From Gammaproteobacteria bacterium (lineage in GTDB: Bacteria; Pseudomonadota; Gammaproteobacteria; Eutrophobiales; Eutrophobiaceae): 64,000 nucleotides of DNA. This document shows positions 34,726 through 43,206 of the stretch, in pieces; position 1 is the stretch's first letter; each line of letters opens with the position of its first letter. The DNA lies in the NCBI GenBank assembly GCA_947480335.1, contig CANKCB010000001.1:1-64000 (forward strand), read 5' to 3'. A model generated the notes under the pieces. The model was given only the letters and a program-made list of their open reading frames with translations, made no database searches and was not told where the DNA came from. Made by a program: the position numbers and the translations under genes.

Positions 34726-35346
34726 TTACCCAATCCTTGAATACCGTAACAGCCTTTTGAGGTCACTGATTATGCCTTCCGGCTTGCTCCCGGCATCATA
34801 ACTCATCATCAAGTTTCCCAAAGGATCGATTATATAAATTTTATTCGCTCCCAGTACATCTGCGCTCATTGGAGTCGCGTCCGTGTTATCGCTGCCCACC
34901 TGGCTTGAGCCAGGAAAGAGCAACAGATGCTGCCCTTTTTGTTGGGCCAGATATTGCTTCAGTTCAATCAATAATGTTGTGTCTGAAACAGCGACCATGC
35001 TTTGAATTCTTCCGGCGTCCTTCTCAAACGCGGACTTCAGGCCGAGTATCATATCAAGACTACGTTTGCAATCCAGCCCACAGTCCTTGCCTACGTTATA
35101 GACAACGCTCCATTTGCCATGCAGCCTGAATGTGTGCTCCCCTGACACTAAATCGGTCAGGATCAAATCCGGAATGTTGACAGAAGGCTTAACCAGCTCG
35201 CCAAAGTTGTTACCCTGATCGCCCTTGCCCAAATCGGTAAAATTGTAAATAAACCAGGCGGCGCCAAACGGTGCGGCGAAAATCAACATTAATAAACCTA
35301 AAATCAACCTGGTTCGCGTTTTATTTGAGTTTTTTTCTGTGGTCAT
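34726..35346 (-). CDS. Sco-like thioredoxin-fold membrane protein of the oxidase assembly operon
   Basis: ATG 35346 overlaps the SURF1 stop (ATGA) and is preferred to the long upstream extension from 35466. The 206-residue protein has one N-terminal helix (about 13-35) and a thioredoxin-like domain with C89-GLD-C93, the CxxxC copper motif of Sco/SenC proteins. The copper-binding His of Sco proteins aligns by eye with a Gly before YIIDPLG, so the classical copper site is incomplete. It probably acts as a thiol-disulfide or partial copper chaperone for the CuA site. In Pseudomonas a similar small protein lies between SURF1 and ctaA. Confidence 0.75.
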   Translation of the reverse strand: MTTEKNSNKTRTRLILGLLMLIFAAPFGAAWFIYNFTDLGKGDQGNNFGELVKPSVNIPDLILTDLVSGEHTFRLHGKWSVVYNVGKDCGLDCKRSLDMILGLKSAFEKDAGRIQSMVAVSDTTLLIELKQYLAQQKGQHLLLFPGSSQVGSDNTDATPMSADVLGANKIYIIDPLGNLMMSYDAGSKPEGIISDLKRLLRYSRIG

Positions 35347-36095
35347 GGAAGTTCCGGTGGTTGCAAATAAATGGAGAGAAAAACAAGGACAAATACTGCC
35401 GCCATCGCAAACCACTGGTAGGCGTACCCAAGGTGGAGTTCTCTTCCGGAAACCGGGGGAGTCCATTCACGCCAAAATCCGTGTGTTTCCCCTGCATCCA
35501 GCCTGACGATAACAGACAACAGATCTGTTCCAAGTATCTGCTCCATCCCGTCCTCCGTGATTTGCTGGATTCGAAATATACCGGGGGCCAGAACTTCCTG
35601 ACCGGACAGTATCTTATCCCTTATTATTCCCGGTAACGGCGGATACGCTGCGATTTGTCCCGTTATCGTCACCGGACCTGAATCAACCGGTTCAAACCGG
35701 GGGACATGGTTTCGGTAATCCCCCATGGCAACCCAACCACGATTTATGAGCAGATTCATATTCGTATCGCTGACGATGAAGCGAGAATAAACATAATAGC
35801 CAGCAACTCCGTTTATAATCTGGTTATCCAACAGGAAAACCTGACTGCCATCATAGCGACCATTGATGGTACAGCGTCGCCAAAATAACGTATTTAATGT
35901 TAATGCCGCGCCCGACGCAATATTCAGATTAATCGGTTCTAGTGCTATTTTAAAGTTATAATCATCCGAAATTGCCTGTTTTTGATCCGCACGATCCAGC
36001 TGCCAGAATCCCAGGGCCAGCAGGAACAGAAATAACAGCAGGCTGGCCAGAGATGGGATCAGCGCGGGATTAAATGACCATTTCAATATTTGCAT
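35343..36095 (-). CDS. SURF1-family cytochrome oxidase assembly protein
   Basis: The 250-residue protein has the SURF1 layout: an N-terminal helix (about 12-30), a periplasmic domain with GFWQLDRADQK, a RGWV motif (LINRGWVAMGDYR), and a C-terminal helix preceded by HLGYAYQWFAMAA. SURF1 helps insert haem a/a3 into subunit I. It leads the SURF1-Sco-like-ctaA-ctaB operon, each gene overlapping or nearly touching the next, and is divergent from the DUF2909 gene. Confidence 0.92.
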   Translation of the reverse strand: MQILKWSFNPALIPSLASLLLFLFLLALGFWQLDRADQKQAISDDYNFKIALEPINLNIASGAALTLNTLFWRRCTINGRYDGSQVFLLDNQIINGVAGYYVYSRFIVSDTNMNLLINRGWVAMGDYRNHVPRFEPVDSGPVTITGQIAAYPPLPGIIRDKILSGQEVLAPGIFRIQQITEDGMEQILGTDLLSVIVRLDAGETHGFWREWTPPVSGRELHLGYAYQWFAMAAVFVLVFLSIYLQPPELP

Positions 36096-36175
36096 ATGGG
36101 TAAATTATACCGCACCGTGTCAACGTGCGTTTTTTCATTCCCGAATAACCACGGCTACAAGGAGGCTAAACCTGC

Positions 36176-36436
36176 ATGTTTGCCAGTTTACTACTTAAAA
36201 CTCTTATACTTTTGCTGATGGCGGCTATTTTCATTTCCTTGGCTGGCGGACTTTTTTTTCTCGCGCAAGACAAGGGACAGACCAGGCGCACTATTTATTC
36301 TTTGACCGTTAGGATTACCCTGTCTGTCTGTCTGTTTCTTTTGCTTTTAATCGGATATATGACGGGTTTACTACAACCACATAGCGTTTTACCTGCCCCG
36401 CATTCAGCTGTTTCACCAGCACAAAAAGAGCGTTGA
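36176..36436 (+). CDS. DUF2909-type twin-transmembrane protein
   Basis: A consensus AAGGAGG lies 9 bases before the ATG. The 86-residue protein has two hydrophobic helices (about 5-30 and 45-67) joined by the conserved AQDKGQTRRTIYSLTVRI segment. Proteins of this family are encoded in the cox clusters of gammaproteobacteria between subunit III and SURF1; the function is unknown. Here the alternative oxidase operon follows it. Confidence 0.82.
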   Translation: MFASLLLKTLILLLMAAIFISLAGGLFFLAQDKGQTRRTIYSLTVRITLSVCLFLLLLIGYMTGLLQPHSVLPAPHSAVSPAQKER

Positions 36437-36505
36437 TTCTCTAAAACGAGATATATTTCTACGCGCTTGCGGCAACAAAATGCGGTTACGACTTAATGTG
36501 ACGTT

Positions 36506-36519
36506 AATCTCATGAGATT
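36506..36519. promoter_or_regulatory. 14-bp perfect palindrome before the first oxidase operon
   Basis: AATCTCATGAGATT is a perfect palindrome 150 bases before the subunit II start, in a 233-base gap without a gene. It may be an operator for the oxidase operon; no regulator is recognised. Confidence 0.4.
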
Positions 36520-36669
36520 TTACAATCATTACCTAGAGGAAACCATTGACTTAAAAACAATCTGAGGTTAACTTCTCACACTTATTTTTGAACCAATACT
36601 GCCGATTTCAGCAAGCGTCACATACGGCAATATATATAATCCTTTTTTTATTGTGGGGGGAAACAGAGA

Positions 36670-38025
36670 ATGGCGTTGGCTGTCGTAATTATCCTGCTTG
36701 TAATAGGATCTTTGCTGTTTCATTTTCTAAGTCCATGGTGGTTCACCCCCGTAGCCTCTAACTGGAGTAACATCGACTCCACCGTCAACATAACTTTCTG
36801 GGTTACCGGAGTTGTGTTTGTGTTGATAAACTTATTCCTGGCTTATTGTGTGATTCGTTTCCGACACACCAAAGAACGTCGGGCTCATTATGAACCTGAA
36901 AATAAAAAGCTGGAGCTCTGGTTAATCGGTATCACCACCATCGGTGTCGCATCGATGCTGGCACCCGGCCTGTTTGTCTGGGCAAAGTTCGTCGATGTAC
37001 CGGCGGATGCTTCAGTTGTTGAAGTTTTGGGGCGTCAATGGGGTTGGTATTTCCGTTACCCAGGCATTGACAAACAGTTTGGAGATACTGATGTTAAACA
37101 TATGTCTCCTGCCAATCCTTTTGGGCTAAATCCCGAAGATCAGGCTGGCCAAGACGACGTGCTCGTCTACAGCAGCGAAATGCGTCTACCTGTAAATCAG
37201 TCGGTTAAAATCCTGCTGCGTTCAACCGACGTATTGCATGACTTCACAGTGCCACAGTTCCGCGTAAAAATGGATCTGGTTCCAGGCATGGTCACATATC
37301 TTTGGCTGACCCCGACTCTGACTGGCGAATACGAAATACTGTGCGAAGAATTATGCGGCGTGGCACATTATGCTATGCGCAGCAGGGTTATCGTAACAGA
37401 ACCAGATGAATTCAAAAGTTGGCTAGCTACCCAACCAACGTTTGCACAAACGGTTACAGACGGCACAGGTAATGCGGAACAAGGTGGGGCACTTTATGCT
37501 GTTTGTGCTGGATGCCATGGTCCGGAAGGCAAGGGCAACGCTGCAATGAATGCGCCTGCTATTGCGGGCCTGGATTCCTGGTACGTTTCGGCCCAGCTTA
37601 AAAACTTCAAGACCGGCCTACGCGGCACACATCAGGACGACGCCTACGGCAAGCAAATGGCACAAATGGCGGCGACACTGGTCAATGACGCGGCAATACG
37701 AGATGTGGCCGCCCATATCAGTACACTTGCCATTAGTCCCTCGGAGAAAACGGTCAGCGGTGATGTAGACAACGGTCGCAGCCTCTATATGACCTGCGCG
37801 TCCTGCCACGGCAAGGAAGGCAACGGCGTATGGTCCATCAAGGCACCACGTCTGAATGGTCTTGATGACTGGTATCTGGTGCGTCAATTGCACAACTTCA
37901 AGAATGGATTGCGTGGCACCCATAATTCGGATGCGGCCGGCATTCAGATGGCCAGACTGGCACAAATTCTCAAGAGCGATCAATCGATTAACGACGTGGT
38001 CGCTTATATCAAAACCTTAAAATAA
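36670..38025 (+). CDS. Cytochrome c oxidase subunit II with two fused cytochrome c domains (alternative oxidase)
   Basis: The 451-residue protein has an N-terminal helix, two more membrane helices (about 42-62 and 84-105), and a cupredoxin domain with all CuA ligands: H190, then C225, E227, C229, H233 and M236 in CEELCGVAHYAM. Two cytochrome c domains follow, CAGCH (C279, C282, H283) and CASCH (C376, C379, H380), each ending in the c4-like LxNFKxGLRGTH motif. Most caa3 oxidases have one fused haem c domain. It leads a five-gene operon and recalls CoxM of the rhizobial coxMNOP oxidase. The start ATG follows GGGGGGAAACAGAGA. Confidence 0.92.
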   Translation: MALAVVIILLVIGSLLFHFLSPWWFTPVASNWSNIDSTVNITFWVTGVVFVLINLFLAYCVIRFRHTKERRAHYEPENKKLELWLIGITTIGVASMLAPGLFVWAKFVDVPADASVVEVLGRQWGWYFRYPGIDKQFGDTDVKHMSPANPFGLNPEDQAGQDDVLVYSSEMRLPVNQSVKILLRSTDVLHDFTVPQFRVKMDLVPGMVTYLWLTPTLTGEYEILCEELCGVAHYAMRSRVIVTEPDEFKSWLATQPTFAQTVTDGTGNAEQGGALYAVCAGCHGPEGKGNAAMNAPAIAGLDSWYVSAQLKNFKTGLRGTHQDDAYGKQMAQMAATLVNDAAIRDVAAHISTLAISPSEKTVSGDVDNGRSLYMTCASCHGKEGNGVWSIKAPRLNGLDDWYLVRQLHNFKNGLRGTHNSDAAGIQMARLAQILKSDQSINDVVAYIKTLK

Positions 38026-38052
38026 CTGTAATCAAAATCGAGGGCAGCTCTA

Positions 38053-39816
38053 ATGGCATTTGTTGCTATTGCAGATCGTGATCATGAACAAGAACATCAT
38101 GACCCGCACACTTTTGTTAGCAAATATATCTGGAGTCAGGATCACAAGGTTATAGCCATACAGTACGGTGGCACGGCGGTGCTGGTTGGACTGGTGGCAC
38201 TTGTACTTTCCGGCATGATGCGATTACAGCTGGCGTTCCCGGACTACTTCTCGTTCATCAGACCAAACGAGTATTACCAGTTTGTCACCATGCACGGCAT
38301 GATTATGGTTATCTACCTGCTCACCGCGTTGTTTCTAGGCGGTTTCGGTAACTACCTGATCCCTTTAATGTGCGGCGCACGCGACATGGTATTTCCGTAT
38401 ATGAATATGCTCAGTTTCTGGGCATATCTAGTGTCCGTCATTATTTTGATGTCCAGCTTCTTTGTCCCCGGCGGCCCCACCGGCGCAGGCTGGACCTTGT
38501 ATCCTCCCGGCACGATATTACCTGGCACACCCGGCTCAGATATGGGCATCCTGCTGATGCTGCTATCACTTGCTGTATTTATTGTGGCATTCACAATGGG
38601 CGGGCTGAACTACGTGACAACCGTTTTTCAGGCGCGTTGTCAGGGCATGACGCTGATGCGCATGCCTTTGTCCATCTGGGGCATTCTAACAGCCACGGTA
38701 CTTGGCCTGCTGGCATTCCCGGCTTTACTTGTCAGTGCAATCATGATGATTTTTGACAAAACTTTAGGAACCAGCTTTTTCATGCCTGCAGTATTGTCGA
38801 TGGGACAGGCGCTAGACCATCAAGGCGGTAGTCCGATCCTGTTCCAGCATTTATTCTGGTTCTTTGGTCATCCCGAAGTTTACATTGTTGCCTTGCCCGC
38901 TTTTGGTATCGTTTCAGATCTGCTGAGCGTACATGCCAGAAAAAATATTTTTGGTTACCGCATGATGGTATGGGCGATTGTCGGTATCGGCGCGCTCAGC
39001 TTTGTGGTTTGGGCACATCATATGTATGTCAGCGGCATGAATCCTTATTTCGGATTTTTCTTCGCCACCACAACACTAATCATCGCGATTCCGACCGCTA
39101 TCAAGGTTTATAACTGGGTATTAACATTATGGCAAGGCAACATCCGTCTTAATGTTCCCATGCTGTTTTCCATAGGCTTTATTTTTACCTTTGTGCATGG
39201 CGGCCTGACAGGATTGTTCCTCGGCAATGTAACCGTAGACCTCCCGCTTTCCGACACCTATTTTGTGATTGGCCACTTCCATATGGTAATGGGCGTTTCA
39301 CCCATCATGGTGCTTTTTGGCGCGATCTACCACTGGTTGCCGAAAATCACAGGCAAGATGTTTAACGAAACGCTTGGCAAGATACACTTCTGGTGTACCT
39401 TCCTCGGAACCTATGCCATCTATCTGCCAATGCATTATCTGGGCATCCTAGGTGTTCCACGTCGTTACTATGCCTATGGCCTGAGCGATTTCATTCCGGC
39501 GTCCGCCCAGTCGATGAATGTTGGTATTACCATTGCTGCCCTTTTTGTAGGCGTCTCGCAGCTTTTATTTATCATCAATATTATATGGACCTTGACTAAA
39601 GGAAAGCCGGCAGGCAGTAATCCCTGGGAAGCAACAACACTGGAATGGCTTACGCCGGACACCCCGCCGAAACATGGTAATTGGGGTCACAACTTGCCTG
39701 TCGTGTACCGCTGGGCCTATGCATACAGCGTACCGGGCGCGGCGCTGGACTATATTACGCAAACAGACCCGCAAAAAGGTGGCGATATTGAAGAAGGTGA
39801 TCACGGGAAACACTGA
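38053..39816 (+). CDS. Haem-copper oxidase subunit I (alternative A-type oxidase)
   Basis: The 587-residue protein has about 12 to 14 helices and the A-family active-site motif WFFGHPEVYIVALPAFG (CuB His, cross-linked Tyr, and the E of the proton path), with HHMYVSGMN for the other two CuB His residues and HFHMVMG for the haem ligands. The D-channel residues are recognisable in GARDMVFPYMNMLSFW. It differs from the second oxidase in this window (a longer N-terminus and a hydrophilic C-terminal tail DIEEGDHGKH). It is 27 bases after the subunit II gene and 2 before the next. Confidence 0.95.
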   Translation: MAFVAIADRDHEQEHHDPHTFVSKYIWSQDHKVIAIQYGGTAVLVGLVALVLSGMMRLQLAFPDYFSFIRPNEYYQFVTMHGMIMVIYLLTALFLGGFGNYLIPLMCGARDMVFPYMNMLSFWAYLVSVIILMSSFFVPGGPTGAGWTLYPPGTILPGTPGSDMGILLMLLSLAVFIVAFTMGGLNYVTTVFQARCQGMTLMRMPLSIWGILTATVLGLLAFPALLVSAIMMIFDKTLGTSFFMPAVLSMGQALDHQGGSPILFQHLFWFFGHPEVYIVALPAFGIVSDLLSVHARKNIFGYRMMVWAIVGIGALSFVVWAHHMYVSGMNPYFGFFFATTTLIIAIPTAIKVYNWVLTLWQGNIRLNVPMLFSIGFIFTFVHGGLTGLFLGNVTVDLPLSDTYFVIGHFHMVMGVSPIMVLFGAIYHWLPKITGKMFNETLGKIHFWCTFLGTYAIYLPMHYLGILGVPRRYYAYGLSDFIPASAQSMNVGITIAALFVGVSQLLFIINIIWTLTKGKPAGSNPWEATTLEWLTPDTPPKHGNWGHNLPVVYRWAYAYSVPGAALDYITQTDPQKGGDIEEGDHGKH

Positions 39817-39818
39817 TC

Positions 39819-40493
39819 ATGAGCATGTGGACACTGGTCGTTGCGCTGGTATCGGCACTGGTTGTCTGGTATCTGTTGGCAAGACAACTGATGGCGCAGC
39901 CGTGGCTGGCTGATGGTGAGGTTGGTTATACACCCGATATCGAAGCCTTTGCCTCGCCTGCTAAAAAGGTAGCACTTTTTTTTCTTCTGGCTGTAATTAG
40001 CAGTCTGTTCGCTCTTTTTTTTACCGCCTATATGATGCGTATGAATCCGGCCCATGGTGACGACTGGCTATCTATTCCAAAGCCTGACATTTTGTGGCTA
40101 AACACTGTTCTATTACTGGCTAGCAGTATGTCCATGCAATGGGCAAAAAATCTGGTTAACCACCAATCCGGAAAATCACCTTTGCCCGCGCTAATCATCG
40201 CTGGCGTTTTTGCTATCTCCTTTCTGGTCGGTCAACTGTTAGCGTGGCAACAATTATATAACATCGGGAATTTGCAGATCAGCAACCCGGCGCTAGGGTT
40301 TTTTTATTTACTGACTGGCGTACATGGCCTCCACATTCTTGGCGGGCTTTATGTCTGGGCCAGGGCGACAATTAGAGTCTTTATGGGAATTACCACACCT
40401 TCAATCAATCTTAGCGTCGAATTATGTACAGTATACTGGCATTACCTGCTGGTAATCTGGCTCGTGCTATTTGGTTTACTGCTGACTACTTAA
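39819..40493 (+). CDS. Subunit III-like protein of the alternative oxidase, first copy
   Basis: The 224-residue protein has six to seven helices and the subunit III signature near the C-terminus: FFYLLTGVHGLHILGGL and TVYWHYLLVIWLVLF. The usual acidic residue of helix III is not obvious (the region reads FFLLAVISSLFALFFTAYMM). A second subunit III-like gene follows, so the operon encodes two paralogues, as in coxMNOP-type clusters. It starts 2 bases after subunit I. Confidence 0.85.
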   Translation: MSMWTLVVALVSALVVWYLLARQLMAQPWLADGEVGYTPDIEAFASPAKKVALFFLLAVISSLFALFFTAYMMRMNPAHGDDWLSIPKPDILWLNTVLLLASSMSMQWAKNLVNHQSGKSPLPALIIAGVFAISFLVGQLLAWQQLYNIGNLQISNPALGFFYLLTGVHGLHILGGLYVWARATIRVFMGITTPSINLSVELCTVYWHYLLVIWLVLFGLLLTT

Positions 40494-40508
40494 CGAGGAA
40501 TTGCATTT

Positions 40509-41192
40509 ATGCAAGAAGCAACATCTACCGGATCAACCATCGAACAGCATGGCCATGCGGGGCTGGTCGCAGACTGGGCCGCTGACAAACAAACATTCAC
40601 TATGCCCTGGGGCAAGGCGATGATGTGGATCTTTTTGTTAAGCGACACCTTTATCTTCAGCTGCTTTCTTACCGGCTATATGTCGGTTAGAACTACGACA
40701 ACGACTCCCTGGCCCGTACCCAGCGAAGTTTTTGCGCTGACTATCGCAGGTCATCATATTCCGCTTATCCTGATCGCAATTATGACCTTTATACTGATAT
40801 CCAGCAGCGGAAGCATGGCGATGGCTGTTAATTGCGGTTACCGTGGCGAGCGGAAAAAAACTGCTTTGTTGATGGTGATCACAGCGCTGTTTGGCGCATC
40901 ATTTGTAGGCATGCAGGCTTTCGAATGGACTAAATTGATTGTAGAGGAAGGCATTCGACCCTGGGGCAACCCCCTGGGCGCACCACAGTTTGGTTCCAGC
41001 TTTTTCATGATCACTGGTTTTCATGGGATGCACGTGTCAATAGGCGTGATTTACCTACTGGTCGTTGCCTTCAAGGTGTGGCGCGGAGATTACGTGAGTC
41101 GTGGTTATGAAATCGTTGAAATTACCGGCCTGTACTGGCACTTTGTTGACCTGGTCTGGGTATTTATCTTTGCATTTTTCTATCTTTGGTAG
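40509..41192 (+). CDS. Subunit III of the alternative oxidase, second copy
   Basis: The 227-residue protein has a hydrophilic N-terminus and at least five helices with the family motifs FLLSDTFIFSCFLTGYMS (an Asp where many subunits III have Glu), GMQAFEWTKLI, FFMITGFHGMHVSIG and GLYWHFVDLVWVFIF. It is a canonical subunit III, closer to the aa3 and CyoC families than the preceding paralogue. AGGAA lies before its ATG. Confidence 0.92.
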   Translation: MQEATSTGSTIEQHGHAGLVADWAADKQTFTMPWGKAMMWIFLLSDTFIFSCFLTGYMSVRTTTTTPWPVPSEVFALTIAGHHIPLILIAIMTFILISSSGSMAMAVNCGYRGERKKTALLMVITALFGASFVGMQAFEWTKLIVEEGIRPWGNPLGAPQFGSSFFMITGFHGMHVSIGVIYLLVVAFKVWRGDYVSRGYEIVEITGLYWHFVDLVWVFIFAFFYLW

Positions 41193-41200
41193 GGGGAGTT

Positions 41201-41566
41201 ATGTCAGAACACGCTGAAGGCCAGCAGCAACATCCAATAGCTATTTATTTCTGGATATGGGGACTATTGTTTGTGCTCAGCACATTCTCGTATCTGGTTG
41301 ATTATTTCGAGTTTCATGGCATGGTGCGCTGGACGCTGATACTGATCTTCATGTTTTTGAAGGCGGGATTTATTATCGCTGTATTCATGCATATGATGTG
41401 GGAACGGCTCGCGCTGATTTATGCCATCCTGCTACCACCTTTATTATTGCTCGTATTAATCGGCCTGATGTCGGTCGAGGGCAAATACGTAAACTCCATC
41501 CGTAGCACTTTTTTTGACCCACCTGCAGCGTCGGCAGGACATGTAGAAAAATCCGAGACCCCCTGA
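41201..41566 (+). CDS. Subunit IV of the alternative oxidase
   Basis: ATG 41201 follows GGGGGAG and is preferred to an in-frame start at 41186 that overlaps subunit III. The 121-residue protein has three helices (about 17-37, 44-64 and 78-98) with the bacterial subunit IV/CyoD signature LKAGFIIAVFMHMMWE. It completes the II-I-III-III-IV operon and is convergent with the second oxidase. Confidence 0.88.
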   Translation: MSEHAEGQQQHPIAIYFWIWGLLFVLSTFSYLVDYFEFHGMVRWTLILIFMFLKAGFIIAVFMHMMWERLALIYAILLPPLLLLVLIGLMSVEGKYVNSIRSTFFDPPAASAGHVEKSETP

Positions 41567-41571
41567 TAAAA

Positions 41572-41600
41572 AAGGCCCTCTGCAATCTGCAGGGGGCCTT
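41572..41600. terminator. Terminator between the two convergent oxidase operons
   Basis: AAGGCCCTCTGCA (41572-41584) pairs with TGCAGGGGGCCTT (41588-41600), a 13-bp stem with one G-T pair and a 3-base loop. The minus-strand side is followed by a run of six T, so it is strong for the leftward cox operon; on the plus strand only TT follows, so it is weaker there. Confidence 0.85.
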
Positions 41601-41612
41601 AGATACTCTGCT

Positions 41613-42488
41613 CTAAACCCAGTATACAGTTACAAAAAGCAGTAACCAGACCACATCAACGAAATGCCAGTACCAGGCAACAGCCTCAAAAGCAAAGTGC
41701 CGATCTTCAGTAAAATGTCCTTTCAACGTTCTTGCCCAAATCACCGTTAACATTATTGCCCCTAATGTTACATGCAGTCCGTGGAATCCGGTTAACATAT
41801 AAAAAGTGGTGCCGTAAATTCCCGATTCGAGCGTCAGGTTTAGTTCATGGTAGGCATGATGGTATTCGCTGGCCTGCATGCCAACGAAAATAAAACCGAG
41901 CACAGCTGTTGCCAACAACCAGCCCGACAAGGCCTTACGCTTGTTTTCCTTGATTGCCCAGTGCGCCAACGTAATAGTTACGCCGCTCGTAAGCAGAATC
42001 ATGGTATTAATTGCTGGAACGCCCCATGCGGGAATAACTTCCTTGTACACGTGAAAATCGTCCGAGTCCGGCATAACGTTTTTTGGCCAGTCTGCCGTAA
42101 AGTCCGGCCATAAAATCAGGTTGGTAATAACTCCAGCTCCTTCGCCCGACAACCAGGGAACTGATAACATTCTGGCGTAGAACAATGCTCCAAAAAAACA
42201 TGCAAAAAACATAACTTCTGAAAATATAAACCAAATCATGGCCATTCGAAAACTGTCATCGACCTGATCATTGTATTTACCTGACTCACTTTCCCGAATG
42301 ACGGTCCCGAACCATCCAAATAGCATGAAAACTAAAATGGAAAAACCACCGAACAAAACGAAGGGGCCTGCAGCAGCGCCGTTTAACCAGGTGGCGGCGC
42401 CAATAAAAATGGTGAACAAGCCTATAGACCCGGTAATAGGCCAGTGACTGGGTTCTGGTAAATAGTATGATTTCTGAATATCTGACAT
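41613..42488 (-). CDS. ctaE: Cytochrome c oxidase subunit III
   Basis: The 291-residue protein has seven helices with the canonical motifs IWFIFSEVMFFACFFGALFYAR (with the conserved Glu), NTMILLTSGVTITLAHW, GFIFVGMQASEYHHA, LTGFHGLHV and WYWHFVDVVWLLLF. It belongs to the conventional caa3-like set and is the last gene of that leftward operon, ending 13 bases before a strong terminator. Confidence 0.95.
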   Translation of the reverse strand: MSDIQKSYYLPEPSHWPITGSIGLFTIFIGAATWLNGAAAGPFVLFGGFSILVFMLFGWFGTVIRESESGKYNDQVDDSFRMAMIWFIFSEVMFFACFFGALFYARMLSVPWLSGEGAGVITNLILWPDFTADWPKNVMPDSDDFHVYKEVIPAWGVPAINTMILLTSGVTITLAHWAIKENKRKALSGWLLATAVLGFIFVGMQASEYHHAYHELNLTLESGIYGTTFYMLTGFHGLHVTLGAIMLTVIWARTLKGHFTEDRHFAFEAVAWYWHFVDVVWLLLFVTVYWV

Positions 42489-42508
42489 ATTGTTAACCCT
42501 TAAGTATT

Positions 42509-43069
42509 TCAGGAACTCGGGACTATATGGGACGGCTCTGGCTTGGCCGGCGAGCTCACCGGGAAAAAAGTGTATGACAAGGTAAGCATGCGTATGTTTT
42601 CTGGCATTTCAGGCTTGACCACAAATTTAACTGGCATTCTTTTACTCTCGCCAGGCCCAAGCGTTTGTTGCGTAAAACAGAAACATTCAATTTTTTTAAA
42701 ATACAATGAAGCCACTCCGGGAGCAACACTCGGGATAGCCTGACCGGTCATGGTTTGATTCGTCTGGTTACTGGCAATAAAAACAGCCTCATTTATCTCG
42801 CCAGGATGCACCTGCAACTTGCTATTTTCTACCCGAAAACTCCACGGCATGTTGTTATTAACATTGGTATCAAATTCAACTGTGACCGTTCTGTTGTTGT
42901 TGACATCCAGCTTGACTGCCTCAGCAAGACTTATATCTCCGGACTTACCATTGATACCCGTAACATCACACAGAACATCATATAGTGGTACCAGTGCATA
43001 GCCGAAACCAAACATGGCTATTGATACGACAAATAACCTGGTAGCAATTACGGTGTTTTTATCTAACAT
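42509..43069 (-). CDS. ctaG: Cytochrome c oxidase copper-assembly protein CtaG/Cox11
   Basis: The 186-residue protein has one N-terminal helix (about 9-29: FVVSIAMFGFGYALVPLYDVLCDVTG) and a periplasmic domain with the conserved ECFCFTQQ copper motif, where the two Cys deliver Cu(I) to CuB of subunit I. Its position between subunit I and subunit III is standard. It lies 5 bases after the 43-residue membrane protein. Confidence 0.95.
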   Translation of the reverse strand: MLDKNTVIATRLFVVSIAMFGFGYALVPLYDVLCDVTGINGKSGDISLAEAVKLDVNNNRTVTVEFDTNVNNNMPWSFRVENSKLQVHPGEINEAVFIASNQTNQTMTGQAIPSVAPGVASLYFKKIECFCFTQQTLGPGESKRMPVKFVVKPEMPENIRMLTLSYTFFPVSSPAKPEPSHIVPSS

Positions 43070-43074
43070 GATCG

Positions 43075-43206
43075 CTAGTAATAATACGCCAGAATAAACC
43101 CCGCATAGATCGAGGCGGCAACCAGTCCAAGCACTATCGCCAATCTGTGATTTTTCCTCGACAACTGTTCGGAGCCCGGGCGCACGTTATTCACTATTGG
43201 CTTCAT
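43075..43206 (-). CDS. Small membrane protein of the cox operon (43 residues)
   Basis: The ATG at 43206 overlaps the coxA stop (ATGA) and the product ends at 43075, 5 bases before ctaG. It has a basic N-terminus (SRKNHRL) and one C-terminal helix (about residues 22-43, ending in FILAYYY). Small single-helix proteins lie at this place in many gammaproteobacterial cox operons and are annotated as small assembly proteins; the function is unproven. Confidence 0.75.
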   Translation of the reverse strand: MKPIVNNVRPGSEQLSRKNHRLAIVLGLVAASIYAGFILAYYY

